64,000 nt of DNA from contig NZ_RRYT01000011.1 of assembly GCF_006363815.1 (NCBI RefSeq), positions 1-64,000 on the forward strand. Direction: 5' to 3'. Positions within the stretch are counted from its first letter, which is position 1. Each line of letters starts with the position of its first letter. This document shows positions 8,166-16,157 of this stretch, one piece after another. The notes beneath the pieces were generated by a model that saw only the letters and a list, made by a program, of their open reading frames with translations, did not search any database and was not told the DNA's origin. This DNA is from Thermomonospora catenispora. Its GTDB lineage: Bacteria; Actinomycetota; Actinomycetes; Streptosporangiales; Streptosporangiaceae. The position numbers were made by a program, and so were the translations under genes.

Positions 8166-9069
8166 GACCGTGACCGTGCGCGTGCCCGTGGCCGTGGGCG
8201 GGGTCGTCGGGGTGGTGGTGGGGGGTCTGCGGCGCGCCGACCCGGTCCTCGAAGCCGGGCATGGCGACGCGGTAGACGCAGGTGTCGCAGTTCATCCGGA
8301 TGTCCCCGGCGAGGGCCTCGGCGTAGCGTTCGGCGACCAGGTCGGCCAGGCCGTCGCAGTCGCCGATGACCTGTGCGCAGCGGACCTCCAGCCCGGGATG
8401 CCCGGCCGCGTACGCCCGGGCCTGGGCGACCACCCGGTCCGGCAGCACGCCGGGGAAGAGGAAGTACGGCAGCACCACGACGCGGCGGGCGCCCAGGCGG
8501 CGGCAGCGCTCCAGCCCCTCGGGGACGCCGGGGCGGGCCAGCGACACGAACGCCGCCTCCACCGTCATCAGCCCCAGCCCCTGGTCGGGGCCGCCCGCTC
8601 CGCGGCCCTCCCACAGCAGCCGGGCGACCTTGTGCACCTCGGCGTTGGCGTCCGGGTCGGTGGAGCCCCGGCCCACCAGCAGCACGGCGGTGTCCTCGGC
8701 GGGGGCCGCCGCGGCGCGCAGCCGCTCCTCCAGCAGGGACAGCAGGGCGGGGTGGGGGCCGAGGGGACGGCCGTAGAGGTACGACAGGCCGGGGCGGCGG
8801 ATCTGCTCGCGGGCCATGGCGCCGGGGATGTCGCCCTTGCCGTGCCCGGCGGCGACCAGCACGATCGGGACGGCGGCGATCCGCCGGTGCCCGCGGCCGT
8901 ACAGTTCGGCGACCGCCTCGGTGAGCGGCGGCGGGGACAGCTCGATGAACCCGCCGGCCACGTCGACCGGCATCCGGGCGCGCATCCGCTCCACGAACCT
9001 GCCGAACTCGGCGGCGCCCGCCCGGTCGCGGGTCCCGTGACCGACCAGCAGCAGCGGCGGCGCCGTCAC
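8155..9069 (-). CDS. cbiX: Sirohydrochlorin cobaltochelatase/ferrochelatase (CbiX type)
   Basis: CbiX inserts cobalt (or iron for siroheme) into sirohydrochlorin. The 304-residue protein has the two-lobed chelatase layout: LLLVGHGTRDRAG in the N-terminal half with VAAGHGKGDIPGAM as the metal loop, and AVLLVGRGSTDPDANAE in the second half with PYFLFPGVL. The last ~20 residues are histidine-rich (HHH followed by five His-Gly pairs), a metal-binding tail known from CbiX proteins. A MNCDTCVYR segment before it could also bind metal. It starts at GTG 9069, overlapping the cobH stop by 4 nt, with GGAGG 7 nt upstream. Confidence 0.92.
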   Translation of the reverse strand: MTAPPLLLVGHGTRDRAGAAEFGRFVERMRARMPVDVAGGFIELSPPPLTEAVAELYGRGHRRIAAVPIVLVAAGHGKGDIPGAMAREQIRRPGLSYLYGRPLGPHPALLSLLEERLRAAAAPAEDTAVLLVGRGSTDPDANAEVHKVARLLWEGRGAGGPDQGLGLMTVEAAFVSLARPGVPEGLERCRRLGARRVVVLPYFLFPGVLPDRVVAQARAYAAGHPGLEVRCAQVIGDCDGLADLVAERYAEALAGDIRMNCDTCVYRVAMPGFEDRVGAPQTPHHHPDDPAHGHGHAHGHGHGR

Positions 9070-9683
9070 CGGGGTCCTCCGTGGTAGAGCAGGGCGTTGA
9101 CGGCGGCGGCGGCGACCGCCGAGCCGCCCTTGGCGGAGACGTTGGACACCTGCGGCAGCCCGGAGTCGCGCAGCGCCCGCTTGGCCTCGGCGGCGCCGAC
9201 GAACCCCACCGGCAGGCCGACCACCAGGGCGGGCCGCGCGTCCAGGCGCAGGATCTCCTCCAGCGCGGTGGGGGCGCAGCCGACGACCCAGACCGCCCCG
9301 GGGCCGACCTCGGCGCAGGCCAGCCGGATCCCGGCGGCGGACCGGGTCAGGCCCTCCTCGGCGGCCAGGCGCGCGGCGGCCGGGTCGGCGACGCGGCACA
9401 CGGCGCGGCGGGCGGTGATCCCGGCGGCGACCATCTCCACGTCGGCCACCACGGGGGCGCCCGCCCGCAGCGCGGCCAGCCCGCGTTCCAGATGGGCCTC
9501 GTCGGTGACCAGGTCGGCGGCGTACTCCAGGTCCGCGCTGGCGTGGATCACCCGCTCGACGACCGCCCGCCGCAGCGGCGGCAGCGAGGACAGGTCGACC
9601 TGCGAGCGCAGGATCTCATAGGAGCGCACCTCGATCGGGTGGGGGCGGCGGGCGGCGACGCCCGCGGAGCCGGGCTCGTTCAT
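9066..9683 (-). CDS. cobH: Precorrin-8X methylmutase
   Basis: CobH/CbiC moves the C-11 methyl group to C-12, giving hydrogenobyrinic or cobyrinic acid. The 205-residue product is full length and has the catalytic histidine in RVIHASADLEYA, the DVEMVAAGI strand and the terminal NVSAKGGSAVAAAAVNALLY. The ATG at 9683 overlaps the ferredoxin stop as ATGA, and its own stop overlaps the cbiX start, so it is tightly coupled on both sides. Confidence 0.95.
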   Translation of the reverse strand: MNEPGSAGVAARRPHPIEVRSYEILRSQVDLSSLPPLRRAVVERVIHASADLEYAADLVTDEAHLERGLAALRAGAPVVADVEMVAAGITARRAVCRVADPAAARLAAEEGLTRSAAGIRLACAEVGPGAVWVVGCAPTALEEILRLDARPALVVGLPVGFVGAAEAKRALRDSGLPQVSNVSAKGGSAVAAAAVNALLYHGGPR

Positions 9684-9880
9684 CGTCCTCCTCGCGCCTC
9701 AGTGGACCCGACGGCGGGTTCGATGGCGTCCACCGGGCAGATCTCGACGCATTCCAGGCAGCCGGTGCACAGGTCGGCTCGCACCAGCAGGGCGGGGCCG
9801 CGCGGCCGGAGGGCGTGCTCGGGGCAGGTCAGCAGGCAGGCGCCGCAGCCCTGGCAGCGTTCGGTCACCGTCACGCCCAT
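9680..9880 (-). CDS. Small 2x[4Fe-4S] ferredoxin
   Basis: The 66-residue protein has two CxxCxxCxxxCP clusters, with cysteines at residues 9, 12, 15, 19 and 38, 41, 44, 48, so it binds two [4Fe-4S] centres. It starts at ATG 9880, overlapping the cbiG-cobJ stop by 10 nt, and its stop overlaps the cobH start. Its place inside the operon suggests it delivers electrons to a corrin-pathway step, such as a reductase or cobalt reduction. This is inference; the natural partner is not identified in the window. Confidence 0.9.
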   Translation of the reverse strand: MGVTVTERCQGCGACLLTCPEHALRPRGPALLVRADLCTGCLECVEICPVDAIEPAVGSTEARGGR

Positions 9881-11577
9881 CGGTACCCCCGGGGGGTGAC
9901 GAACCGTCCGGCGACGATGCGGCTGCGGCTCGAGCCGACCAGCACGACCGTGACCATGTCGACCCGGCGGGGGTCCGCCTCGGCGAGCGTGGTGAGGGTG
10001 ACCTCCTGGTCGGGGCGGCCGGCGTTGCGGACCACGCCGACCGGGGTGTGCGGGGGGCGGTGCTCGGCGAGGACGGCGAGCGCCTTGGGCAGCTGCCAGT
10101 CCCGGGCCCGGCTGCGCGGGTTGTAGAAGCAGACGGTGAAATCGCCCTCGGCGGCGGCCCGGATCCGGCGTTCGATGACCTCCCAGGGGGTGTGCAGGTC
10201 GGACAGGGAGATATAGGCGTGGTCGTGGCCGAGCGGGGCTCCGAGCAGATGCGCGGCGGCGACGGCGGCGGTGATCCCGGGCACGCCCTCGACGTCGATG
10301 TCCTCGCCGGCGAACTCCAGCGCCGGGGAGGCCATCGCGTAGATCCCGGCGTCCCCGGACCCGACCAGCGCCACCGCGTGCCCCTCGCGGGCGTGGGCGA
10401 CGGCGCCGCGGGCGCGTTCCTCTTCCCGGCCGAGGCCGCTGGCCAGCACGCGGGTGCCGGGGCGCAGCAGGTCGCGGATCCGGTCGAGGTACCGGTCCAG
10501 CCCCACGACGATCGACGCCCGCCGCAGGGCGCAGACCGCGCGGGGGGCGATCAGGTCCCGCGCGCCGGGGCCGAGCCCGACGAGGATCAGCCGTCCCTTG
10601 GGCACCAGACGGGCCACGGCCACGGTGGCGCTGGCGCTCTTGCGCTTGGTCACGACCAGTTCGGCGGCGCGGCCCAGCGAGCGCGCCGCGCGCAGCGCCG
10701 CCGCCTCGGCCACGCTGGGCGTCCCCACCGCCGCCCGCACGACCGGCGAGGGGTGGGGGACGTCCTCCGCGGCCAGCTCCTCCGCCGGGAAGGTCAGCAC
10801 CGGCAGGTCCCGCCGCCGGGCGGCCGCGACGATGCCGGCCTCGTCGGCCTTGCGGTCGACGGTCGCTAGGCACCGCACCGAGGCCGGGGCCAGCCCCGCC
10901 TCGGCCAGGGCGCGGCCGATCAGCCCGTCGACCTCGTCGGCGGCGACCCCGCGCGCCGACCCGACCCCGACCACCAGCGACGGCGGGTGGTACACCAGCT
11001 CGCCGGCGGAGGCGGGCCGCAGCCGGTCGGTGATGCGGATGGTCAAGGAGGCGTCGGCGTCGGGGCGGACGTTGGGCGGCAGCGCGGGCAGCGGCCAGGT
11101 CAGGTCGGCGGCCAGGCGGACGGGGTCTCCGGACAGGACGGCGGCGCCCACCCGGGGGAGCATGTCCGGGTCGGCCACCGTGAAGCCGAGGTCCGCCCCG
11201 TAGCCGTCCAGGGCCGTGACGTTGCGCCGGTCGCTGGCGGTGGTGATGACGGGGGTGCAGCCCAGCGCGTCGGCCAGGCGGCGGGCGAGTTCGTTGGCGC
11301 CGTGGTGGCCGCCCACCACGGGCACGGCGAAGCGCAGGGTCTCGTCGACGCAGACGACGGCCGGGTCCGTGGTCTTGTGGCCGAGCAGAGGCGCCAGGAT
11401 GCGGACGGCGGCGCCCACGGCGAGGAACGCGACGATCTGCTCGCAGGTCCGCCAGGCCTCGCGCAGCGCGTCGGCCGGGCCGGCGCCGGTGCACAGGCGG
11501 ACCTCCTCCGGCCAGCGTTCGGCCAGGGCGGCCGCGGCGGCGCGGCCCGCGGCGGTCGCGGCGACGACACCGATCAC
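9871..11577 (-). CDS. cbiG-cobJ: Fused cobalt-precorrin-5A hydrolase and precorrin-3B C17-methyltransferase
   Basis: The 568-residue protein joins two enzymes. Residues ~1-325 are CbiG, which opens the delta-lactone ring of cobalt-precorrin-5A (VGAAVRILAPLLGHKTTDPAV, VPVVGGHHGANELA, VGVGSARG). Residues ~329-568 are CobJ/CbiH, the ring-contracting C17-methyltransferase (ILVGLGPGARDLIAP, ALVGSGDAGIYAMA, CFYNPRSRARDWQL). It starts with GTG at 11577, overlapping the cobL stop, with GGAGG 7 nt upstream. CbiG belongs to the cobalt-early branch, so this fusion is evidence for that chemistry. Confidence 0.93.
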   Translation of the reverse strand: MIGVVAATAAGRAAAAALAERWPEEVRLCTGAGPADALREAWRTCEQIVAFLAVGAAVRILAPLLGHKTTDPAVVCVDETLRFAVPVVGGHHGANELARRLADALGCTPVITTASDRRNVTALDGYGADLGFTVADPDMLPRVGAAVLSGDPVRLAADLTWPLPALPPNVRPDADASLTIRITDRLRPASAGELVYHPPSLVVGVGSARGVAADEVDGLIGRALAEAGLAPASVRCLATVDRKADEAGIVAAARRRDLPVLTFPAEELAAEDVPHPSPVVRAAVGTPSVAEAAALRAARSLGRAAELVVTKRKSASATVAVARLVPKGRLILVGLGPGARDLIAPRAVCALRRASIVVGLDRYLDRIRDLLRPGTRVLASGLGREEERARGAVAHAREGHAVALVGSGDAGIYAMASPALEFAGEDIDVEGVPGITAAVAAAHLLGAPLGHDHAYISLSDLHTPWEVIERRIRAAAEGDFTVCFYNPRSRARDWQLPKALAVLAEHRPPHTPVGVVRNAGRPDQEVTLTTLAEADPRRVDMVTVVLVGSSRSRIVAGRFVTPRGYRWA

Positions 11578-12863
11578 CGGTCGGCCTCCGGGAGTTCGGC
11601 GAGGGTCTGGGGGCGGCGCTCGGGCGGCGCGGTCCGGGCCGGCGGGGCGGGCGGGGACGATGCGGCGTCGCGGTCGCCCCAGACGACGAAGACGGGGTTG
11701 ACGGCGGCCAGCCGGTGCACGTCGCCGGGGAGCGGGGACAGGCGGCTGGCCTGGAGCTGCACGGCCCGGGCGGTGAAGCCCGCGGCGGTGAGGGCGTCGA
11801 GGGCGGGACGGACGCGTTCGACGGAGGCCAGGGCGACCACCACGCTGCGCAGGGCGCGGGCGGCGCAGGCGCGCACCACCTCGGGTCCCCCGCCGCCGAC
11901 GAAGACGGCGTCGGGGTCGGGCAGGTGCTCCAGCACGGCGGGGGCCTCGCCGCGCGACACCGCCACGCGGACGCCGTGGGCGCGGACGTTGGCGCGGATG
12001 CGCTCGCAGGCGGCCGGATCGCGGTCGACGGCGACGACGGCGGCGCCGAAGCGGGCGCACTCGACGGCGACCGAGCCGCTGCCCGCGCCGACGTCCCAGA
12101 TCATGTCGCCGATCCGCGGTCCCAGCCGGGCCAGCGCGAGCGCCCGCACCTCGGCCTTGGTGACCATCGAGTCCCGGTGGTCGAACGCCTCCTCCGGCAG
12201 CGCCCACGCCGCGGGGCCGGGGCGGGCGCCGGCGATCCAGCCCCGCTCCCCCGCCGCCCGTTCGGAGGCCAGCACCAGCACCACGTTGGGATCGCGCCAG
12301 GGCCGGGTGGTGGCCTCGGCGGGGCGGCAGCGGACCACGCGCTCCTCGGGGCCGCCCAGGTCCTCGCACACCACGAAGGTGCGGGGGTGCTGCGGGAACA
12401 GCGCCCGGCCCAGCTCGGCGGGGCCCGCGCCGGGGGCGGTGAGCACGGCGACCTTGGGGTGGGCGCGGCAGGCGTTGACGGCGCGGCGCAGCTCGCGGCC
12501 GTGCGCGGAGACCACCAGCGCGTCGTCCCACGACAGCCCGACGCGGGCGAACGCCTGCGCGACCGACGACAGGGCGGGCAGCACTCTCGGGCGGTGGCCG
12601 CGCTCCCGCAGCGCCCGGACGATGCCGAAGAACCCGGGATCGCCGCTGGCCAGCACCACCACGTCCCCGGCGTCCTCGCCGGCCGCCCGGTCGATCTCCG
12701 CCAGGGCCGCGCCGACGTCGCCCAACACGACCGTGCGCGCCTCGGCCGGGACCGGCGCCGCGGCCAGGTGCCGGGCGCCGCCGACCACCAGGCGCGCCCT
12801 CGCCAGGTGCTCCAGGGCCGGGGCGGGCAGCGGCGATCCGTCGCATCCGATCACGGTGATCAT
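11574..12863 (-). CDS. cobL: Precorrin-6Y C5,15-methyltransferase (CbiE-CbiT fusion)
   Basis: CobL methylates C-5 and C-15 and decarboxylates the C-12 acetate. In this 429-residue protein the N-terminal half is the CbiE methylase (VVLASGDPGFFGIVRAL, LPALSSVAQAFARVGL). The C-terminal half is CbiT, a class I SAM enzyme with MIWDVGAGSGSVAVECAR and VFVGGGG. The tail after residue ~405 is a short proline-rich extension. It starts at ATG 12863, overlapping the cbiD stop by 4 nt. Confidence 0.94.
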   Translation of the reverse strand: MITVIGCDGSPLPAPALEHLARARLVVGGARHLAAAPVPAEARTVVLGDVGAALAEIDRAAGEDAGDVVVLASGDPGFFGIVRALRERGHRPRVLPALSSVAQAFARVGLSWDDALVVSAHGRELRRAVNACRAHPKVAVLTAPGAGPAELGRALFPQHPRTFVVCEDLGGPEERVVRCRPAEATTRPWRDPNVVLVLASERAAGERGWIAGARPGPAAWALPEEAFDHRDSMVTKAEVRALALARLGPRIGDMIWDVGAGSGSVAVECARFGAAVVAVDRDPAACERIRANVRAHGVRVAVSRGEAPAVLEHLPDPDAVFVGGGGPEVVRACAARALRSVVVALASVERVRPALDALTAAGFTARAVQLQASRLSPLPGDVHRLAAVNPVFVVWGDRDAASSPPAPPARTAPPERRPQTLAELPEADR

Positions 12864-14053
12864 CGCGTCGACCGTCCGTACTCGGCGATCATCCGCTCGC
12901 CGGTGAAGTCCACCATCATCACCCGGGCCGTCAGCTCCCCTCCGGCCTCCTCGGCGGCGAACCGCTCCAGCACGCCGGCGACCCGGCGGCACAGCTCCCG
13001 CCCGCAGCGCTCCAGCAGCCCGGCCTCCTCCCACAGCTCATAGACGTGCCGGGCGGTGTTGGCGGCGGCGACCCGCCGCGCCGCCCCGGCCGCGCCCGCC
13101 TCGGCGGTGATCTCGGCGAGCAGATCGGTGGACACCCGCGACCGGGTGTAGTGGGTCATCAGCACCCCGGCGGCGAGCTTGGTGAGCTTGCCGATCATGC
13201 CGACGAAGACCACCCGCCGCAGCCGGTGCTCCACGGCCCGCCGCAGCGCCGCCCCGGTGAAGTCGCCGACCTCCACGAAGCACACCTCGGGCAGGTGGGG
13301 CAGCAGCCTCATGGCGCCCTTCTCGGTGCGCCCGCCGGTGCACAGCACGAGGGTGTCCTCGCCCTGGGCGGCCATCACCGACACCGCCTGCTCGACGCTG
13401 GCGCGCCAGGCGGCGGTGGAGAACGGCCGGACGATCCCGGTGGTGCCGAGGATGGAGATGCCGCCGAGGATCCCCAGCCGCCGGTTGGTGGTCTTGCGGG
13501 CCATGCGCTCGCCCCCGGGCACCGAGATCACCACCCGCACGCCGCGTCCGGTGCCGGGTTCGGCGGGCCGCGGGGGCGGCTCGGCCAGGTCGGCGCCCAG
13601 CAGGGCCTCGGCGACCGCGAGGGTGATCATGCGGCGGGGCACCGGGTTGATCGCCGGGCCGCCCGGCTCCAGCCCCAGTCCCGGCTTGGTGACCACGCCG
13701 ACGCCCTCGCCGCCGTCCAGCTCGATGCCGGGCCCCTCCAGCCAGGACGCCTCGGCGGTGATGTGCGCGCCGTGGGTGACGTCGGGGTCGTCGCCGGCGT
13801 CCTTGACCACCACGGCCCGCGCCCGCCCGCCGGTCAGCGCGGAGTGCTCGACCTTGAAGGTGACCCGGTTGCCGGACGGCAGCGCGATCTGCACGTGGTC
13901 GGCCGGTTCGCCGGTGCGCAGCAGGGCGGTGGCGGCCTTGGCGGCGGCGCTGGCGCACGAGCCGGTGGTCCAGCCGGTGCGCAGCGCCCGCCGCCGCTCC
14001 TTCATGGTGCGCGGCATGTCCGGCTCGCGCAGCTCCGGTTCGTCGACGGTCAT
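12860..14053 (-). CDS. cbiD: Cobalt-precorrin-5B C1-methyltransferase
   Basis: CbiD methylates C-1 in the cobalt-early pathway. The 397-residue product shows the family start LRTGWTTGSCASAAAKAA, then ITKPGL-type VVTKPGLGLEPGGPAINPVPR, RLGILGGISILGTTGIVRP and FVGMIGKLTKLAAGVLMTHY. It starts at ATG 14053 overlapping the cobM stop, and its stop overlaps the cobL start. The matching step in the cobalt-late route uses the unrelated CobF, which I do not see in this window. Confidence 0.95.
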   Translation of the reverse strand: MTVDEPELREPDMPRTMKERRRALRTGWTTGSCASAAAKAATALLRTGEPADHVQIALPSGNRVTFKVEHSALTGGRARAVVVKDAGDDPDVTHGAHITAEASWLEGPGIELDGGEGVGVVTKPGLGLEPGGPAINPVPRRMITLAVAEALLGADLAEPPPRPAEPGTGRGVRVVISVPGGERMARKTTNRRLGILGGISILGTTGIVRPFSTAAWRASVEQAVSVMAAQGEDTLVLCTGGRTEKGAMRLLPHLPEVCFVEVGDFTGAALRRAVEHRLRRVVFVGMIGKLTKLAAGVLMTHYTRSRVSTDLLAEITAEAGAAGAARRVAAANTARHVYELWEEAGLLERCGRELCRRVAGVLERFAAEEAGGELTARVMMVDFTGERMIAEYGRSTR

Positions 14054-14871
14054 GGCCGGCGGGTCTCCCTCAGCTCGGCCCGGGCCGCCGGGTCGGCGCG
14101 CCGGAACCCGTGGAAGTGGCCCGGGTGGTACAGGTGCGAGCGGGTGCCGCCGGCCGCCAGCGCCGGGCCGACCAGCACCAGGGTGTGCCTCCACAGCCTG
14201 TGGGCCTTGACGGTGTCGGCCAGCTCGCCCAGCGTGCAGCGGACGATCAGCTCCTCCGGCCAGGTGCACCGGTAGGCCACCACGCAGGGGGTGTCCGGCG
14301 GGTAGCCGCCCTCCAGCAGCTCCTGCTGCAGCCGCCGGGACCGGGCCGCCGACAGGAACAGCGCCATCGTGGTGCCGTGCTCGGCGAACCGGCGCACCTC
14401 CTCCCCCGGCGGCATCGGGGTCCTGCCGCCGCCGAGCCGGGTCAGGATCACCGACTGGGCGACCTCGGGGACGGTCAGCTCCCGCTGCACGGCGGCGGCC
14501 ACCGCGCTGAAGCTGGACACCCCCGGGACGACCTCGGTCCGCAGCCCCATCTCCCGGCACCGGTCGAGCTGTTCCTGCAGCGCCCCCCACAGGGCGGGGT
14601 CGCCGGAGTGGATGCGCGCCACGGTCAGCCCCTCCCGGAGCGCCCGCTCGTAGTACGGCAGGACGCCCTCCATGGGGAGGGCCGCCGAATCGACGATCTC
14701 GACCCCCTCCCGGGCGTGCTCCAGCACGTCGGGGTGCACCAGGCTGGAGGCCCAGATCACCACGTCGGCGGCGCCGATCGCCCGCGCCGCCCGGAGCGTC
14801 AGCAGATCCGCCGCCCCGGGGCCGGCGCCGATGAAGACGACCTTCCCCCCGGTCGCGTCCCCGCCGGTCAC
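14050..14871 (-). CDS. cobM: Precorrin-4 C11-methyltransferase
   Basis: CobM/CbiF adds the C-11 methyl. The 273-residue tetrapyrrole methylase shows VVFIGAGPGAADLLTLRA, the pathway-typical VIWASSLVHPDVL, HSGDPALWGALQEQ and PGVSSFSAVAAA. It starts with GTG at 14871, overlapping the cobI stop as GTGA, behind GGGAGGG. Confidence 0.95.
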   Translation of the reverse strand: MTGGDATGGKVVFIGAGPGAADLLTLRAARAIGAADVVIWASSLVHPDVLEHAREGVEIVDSAALPMEGVLPYYERALREGLTVARIHSGDPALWGALQEQLDRCREMGLRTEVVPGVSSFSAVAAAVQRELTVPEVAQSVILTRLGGGRTPMPPGEEVRRFAEHGTTMALFLSAARSRRLQQELLEGGYPPDTPCVVAYRCTWPEELIVRCTLGELADTVKAHRLWRHTLVLVGPALAAGGTRSHLYHPGHFHGFRRADPAARAELRETRRP

Positions 14872-15587
14872 AGCTTCCCTCCCCGGACGGTGCGGGCGGC
14901 GGGGACGAGCAGGGTGGACAGATACGGCACCGGTCCCGCCAGCTCGCGCGCGGGCCGGACCCGCTCCCCGGGCAGGCCCAGGCGGATCCCGCAGACCGCC
15001 TCGTCCAGCCGGCCGGTCTCCTTGAGCGCCTCCACGACCTCCTCGGCGACGGATCCGAACTTGTAGGCCACCACCGTGTCGCCGCTCCGCAGCGCCCGGC
15101 GCAGGCCCTCGACGCCGCCGGTCAGCGGCACCAGGGCGAGGGATTCGGCGCCCTCGGCGAGCACGGTGCCGGACCGGGAGGCCAGGTCCTGCATGGCCGT
15201 GACGCCGGGGACGGTCTCCACGGTCGTCTCCGGGCGGCGCTCCCGCACCGTCTGCGCCAGGTAGGTGAACGTCGAGTACACGTTGGGGTCGCCGAGGGTG
15301 GCGAACGCGACCGTGCCCGCGCCCTCGTCGAACGCCCGCACCACCCGGTCGGCCGCCCCGTCCCAGGCGGCGGCGCGGCGCGGGGTGACCCCGCCCCGGT
15401 CGTTCAGCGCGAACACCACCCGTTCGAACCGGTCGGTGTAGGAGCGCACCACCGACTCGGCCCGGCCCGGCTCCTTCGGCGCCGTCACCGGCACGAGGGT
15501 CAGGTCGGCCTCGCGCAGCACCCGCACCGCCTTGACGGTGACCAGCTCCGGGTCGCCGGGCCCCACCCCGATCCCGATCAGCTTCAT
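14868..15587 (-). CDS. cobI: Precorrin-2 C20-methyltransferase
   Basis: CobI/CbiL adds the C-20 methyl to precorrin-2 or its cobalt form. The 239-residue protein shows LIGIGVGPGDPELVTVKAV, FATLGDPNVYSTFTYL and VPGVTAMQDLASRSG. It begins 36 nt after the GNAT gene stop, the largest gap in this half of the operon, and overlaps cobM by 4 nt. Confidence 0.95.
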   Translation of the reverse strand: MKLIGIGVGPGDPELVTVKAVRVLREADLTLVPVTAPKEPGRAESVVRSYTDRFERVVFALNDRGGVTPRRAAAWDGAADRVVRAFDEGAGTVAFATLGDPNVYSTFTYLAQTVRERRPETTVETVPGVTAMQDLASRSGTVLAEGAESLALVPLTGGVEGLRRALRSGDTVVAYKFGSVAEEVVEALKETGRLDEAVCGIRLGLPGERVRPARELAGPVPYLSTLLVPAARTVRGGKL

Positions 15588-15623
15588 CGCGTTTCCTCGT
15601 CTCGTCGTCGCCGCGGCCCCGGA

Positions 15624-16157
15624 TCAGGGCTCGGCGAGCCGGGCGAACATCACCAGGTCCGTCCGCGCCCCGCCGGGCAGCAGGCCCGCGCGGCGCAGCA
15701 CGGCCTCGCGGGCGAAGCCGGCGCGTTCGGCGACCCGCCGGGAGGGGGCGTTGCCGACCGCCGCCAGCAGCTCCACCCGGTACAGGCCCGTCTGGAAGGC
15801 GTAGTCGGTGACCCGGCGGACCGCCTCGGTGGCCAGGCCCCGGCCGCGCGCCCACGGGGCCAGCCAGTAGCCGATCTCGACCCGGCCGAACATCCAGTCG
15901 GCGCGTTGCAGGCCCACCGAGCCCGAGCAGCGGCCGTCCGCCTCGATCGCGAAGGTGATCTTGTGCATCGGGTCCTCGTGGGCGATCCGGGTGCAGAACT
16001 CCCGGGCCCGCTCGAGGTCCTCCTCCGCCGCCCACAGCATCCAGCGCAGCATCTGCGGGTCGCGGGCGGCCTCGACCACGTCGGGCGCGTCACCCGCGGC
16101 GAACGGCCGCAGCACCAGCCGGTCGGTGGTCAGCGTGACGCCCCGGTCGAACGTCAT
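15624..16157 (-). CDS. GNAT-family N-acetyltransferase (RimJ/RimL type)
   Basis: The 177-residue protein has the GNAT fold: LTTDRLVLRPFAAGDA at the start, IGYWLAPWARGRGLATEAV for acetyl-CoA binding, and NAPSRRVAERAGFAREAVL in the last motif. The ATG at 16157 overlaps the cobB stop as ATGA, so it is translated as part of the cob operon. No acetylation step is known in corrin synthesis. It may simply be a passenger gene; its substrate cannot be read from sequence. Confidence 0.85.
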   Translation of the reverse strand: MTFDRGVTLTTDRLVLRPFAAGDAPDVVEAARDPQMLRWMLWAAEEDLERAREFCTRIAHEDPMHKITFAIEADGRCSGSVGLQRADWMFGRVEIGYWLAPWARGRGLATEAVRRVTDYAFQTGLYRVELLAAVGNAPSRRVAERAGFAREAVLRRAGLLPGGARTDLVMFARLAEP

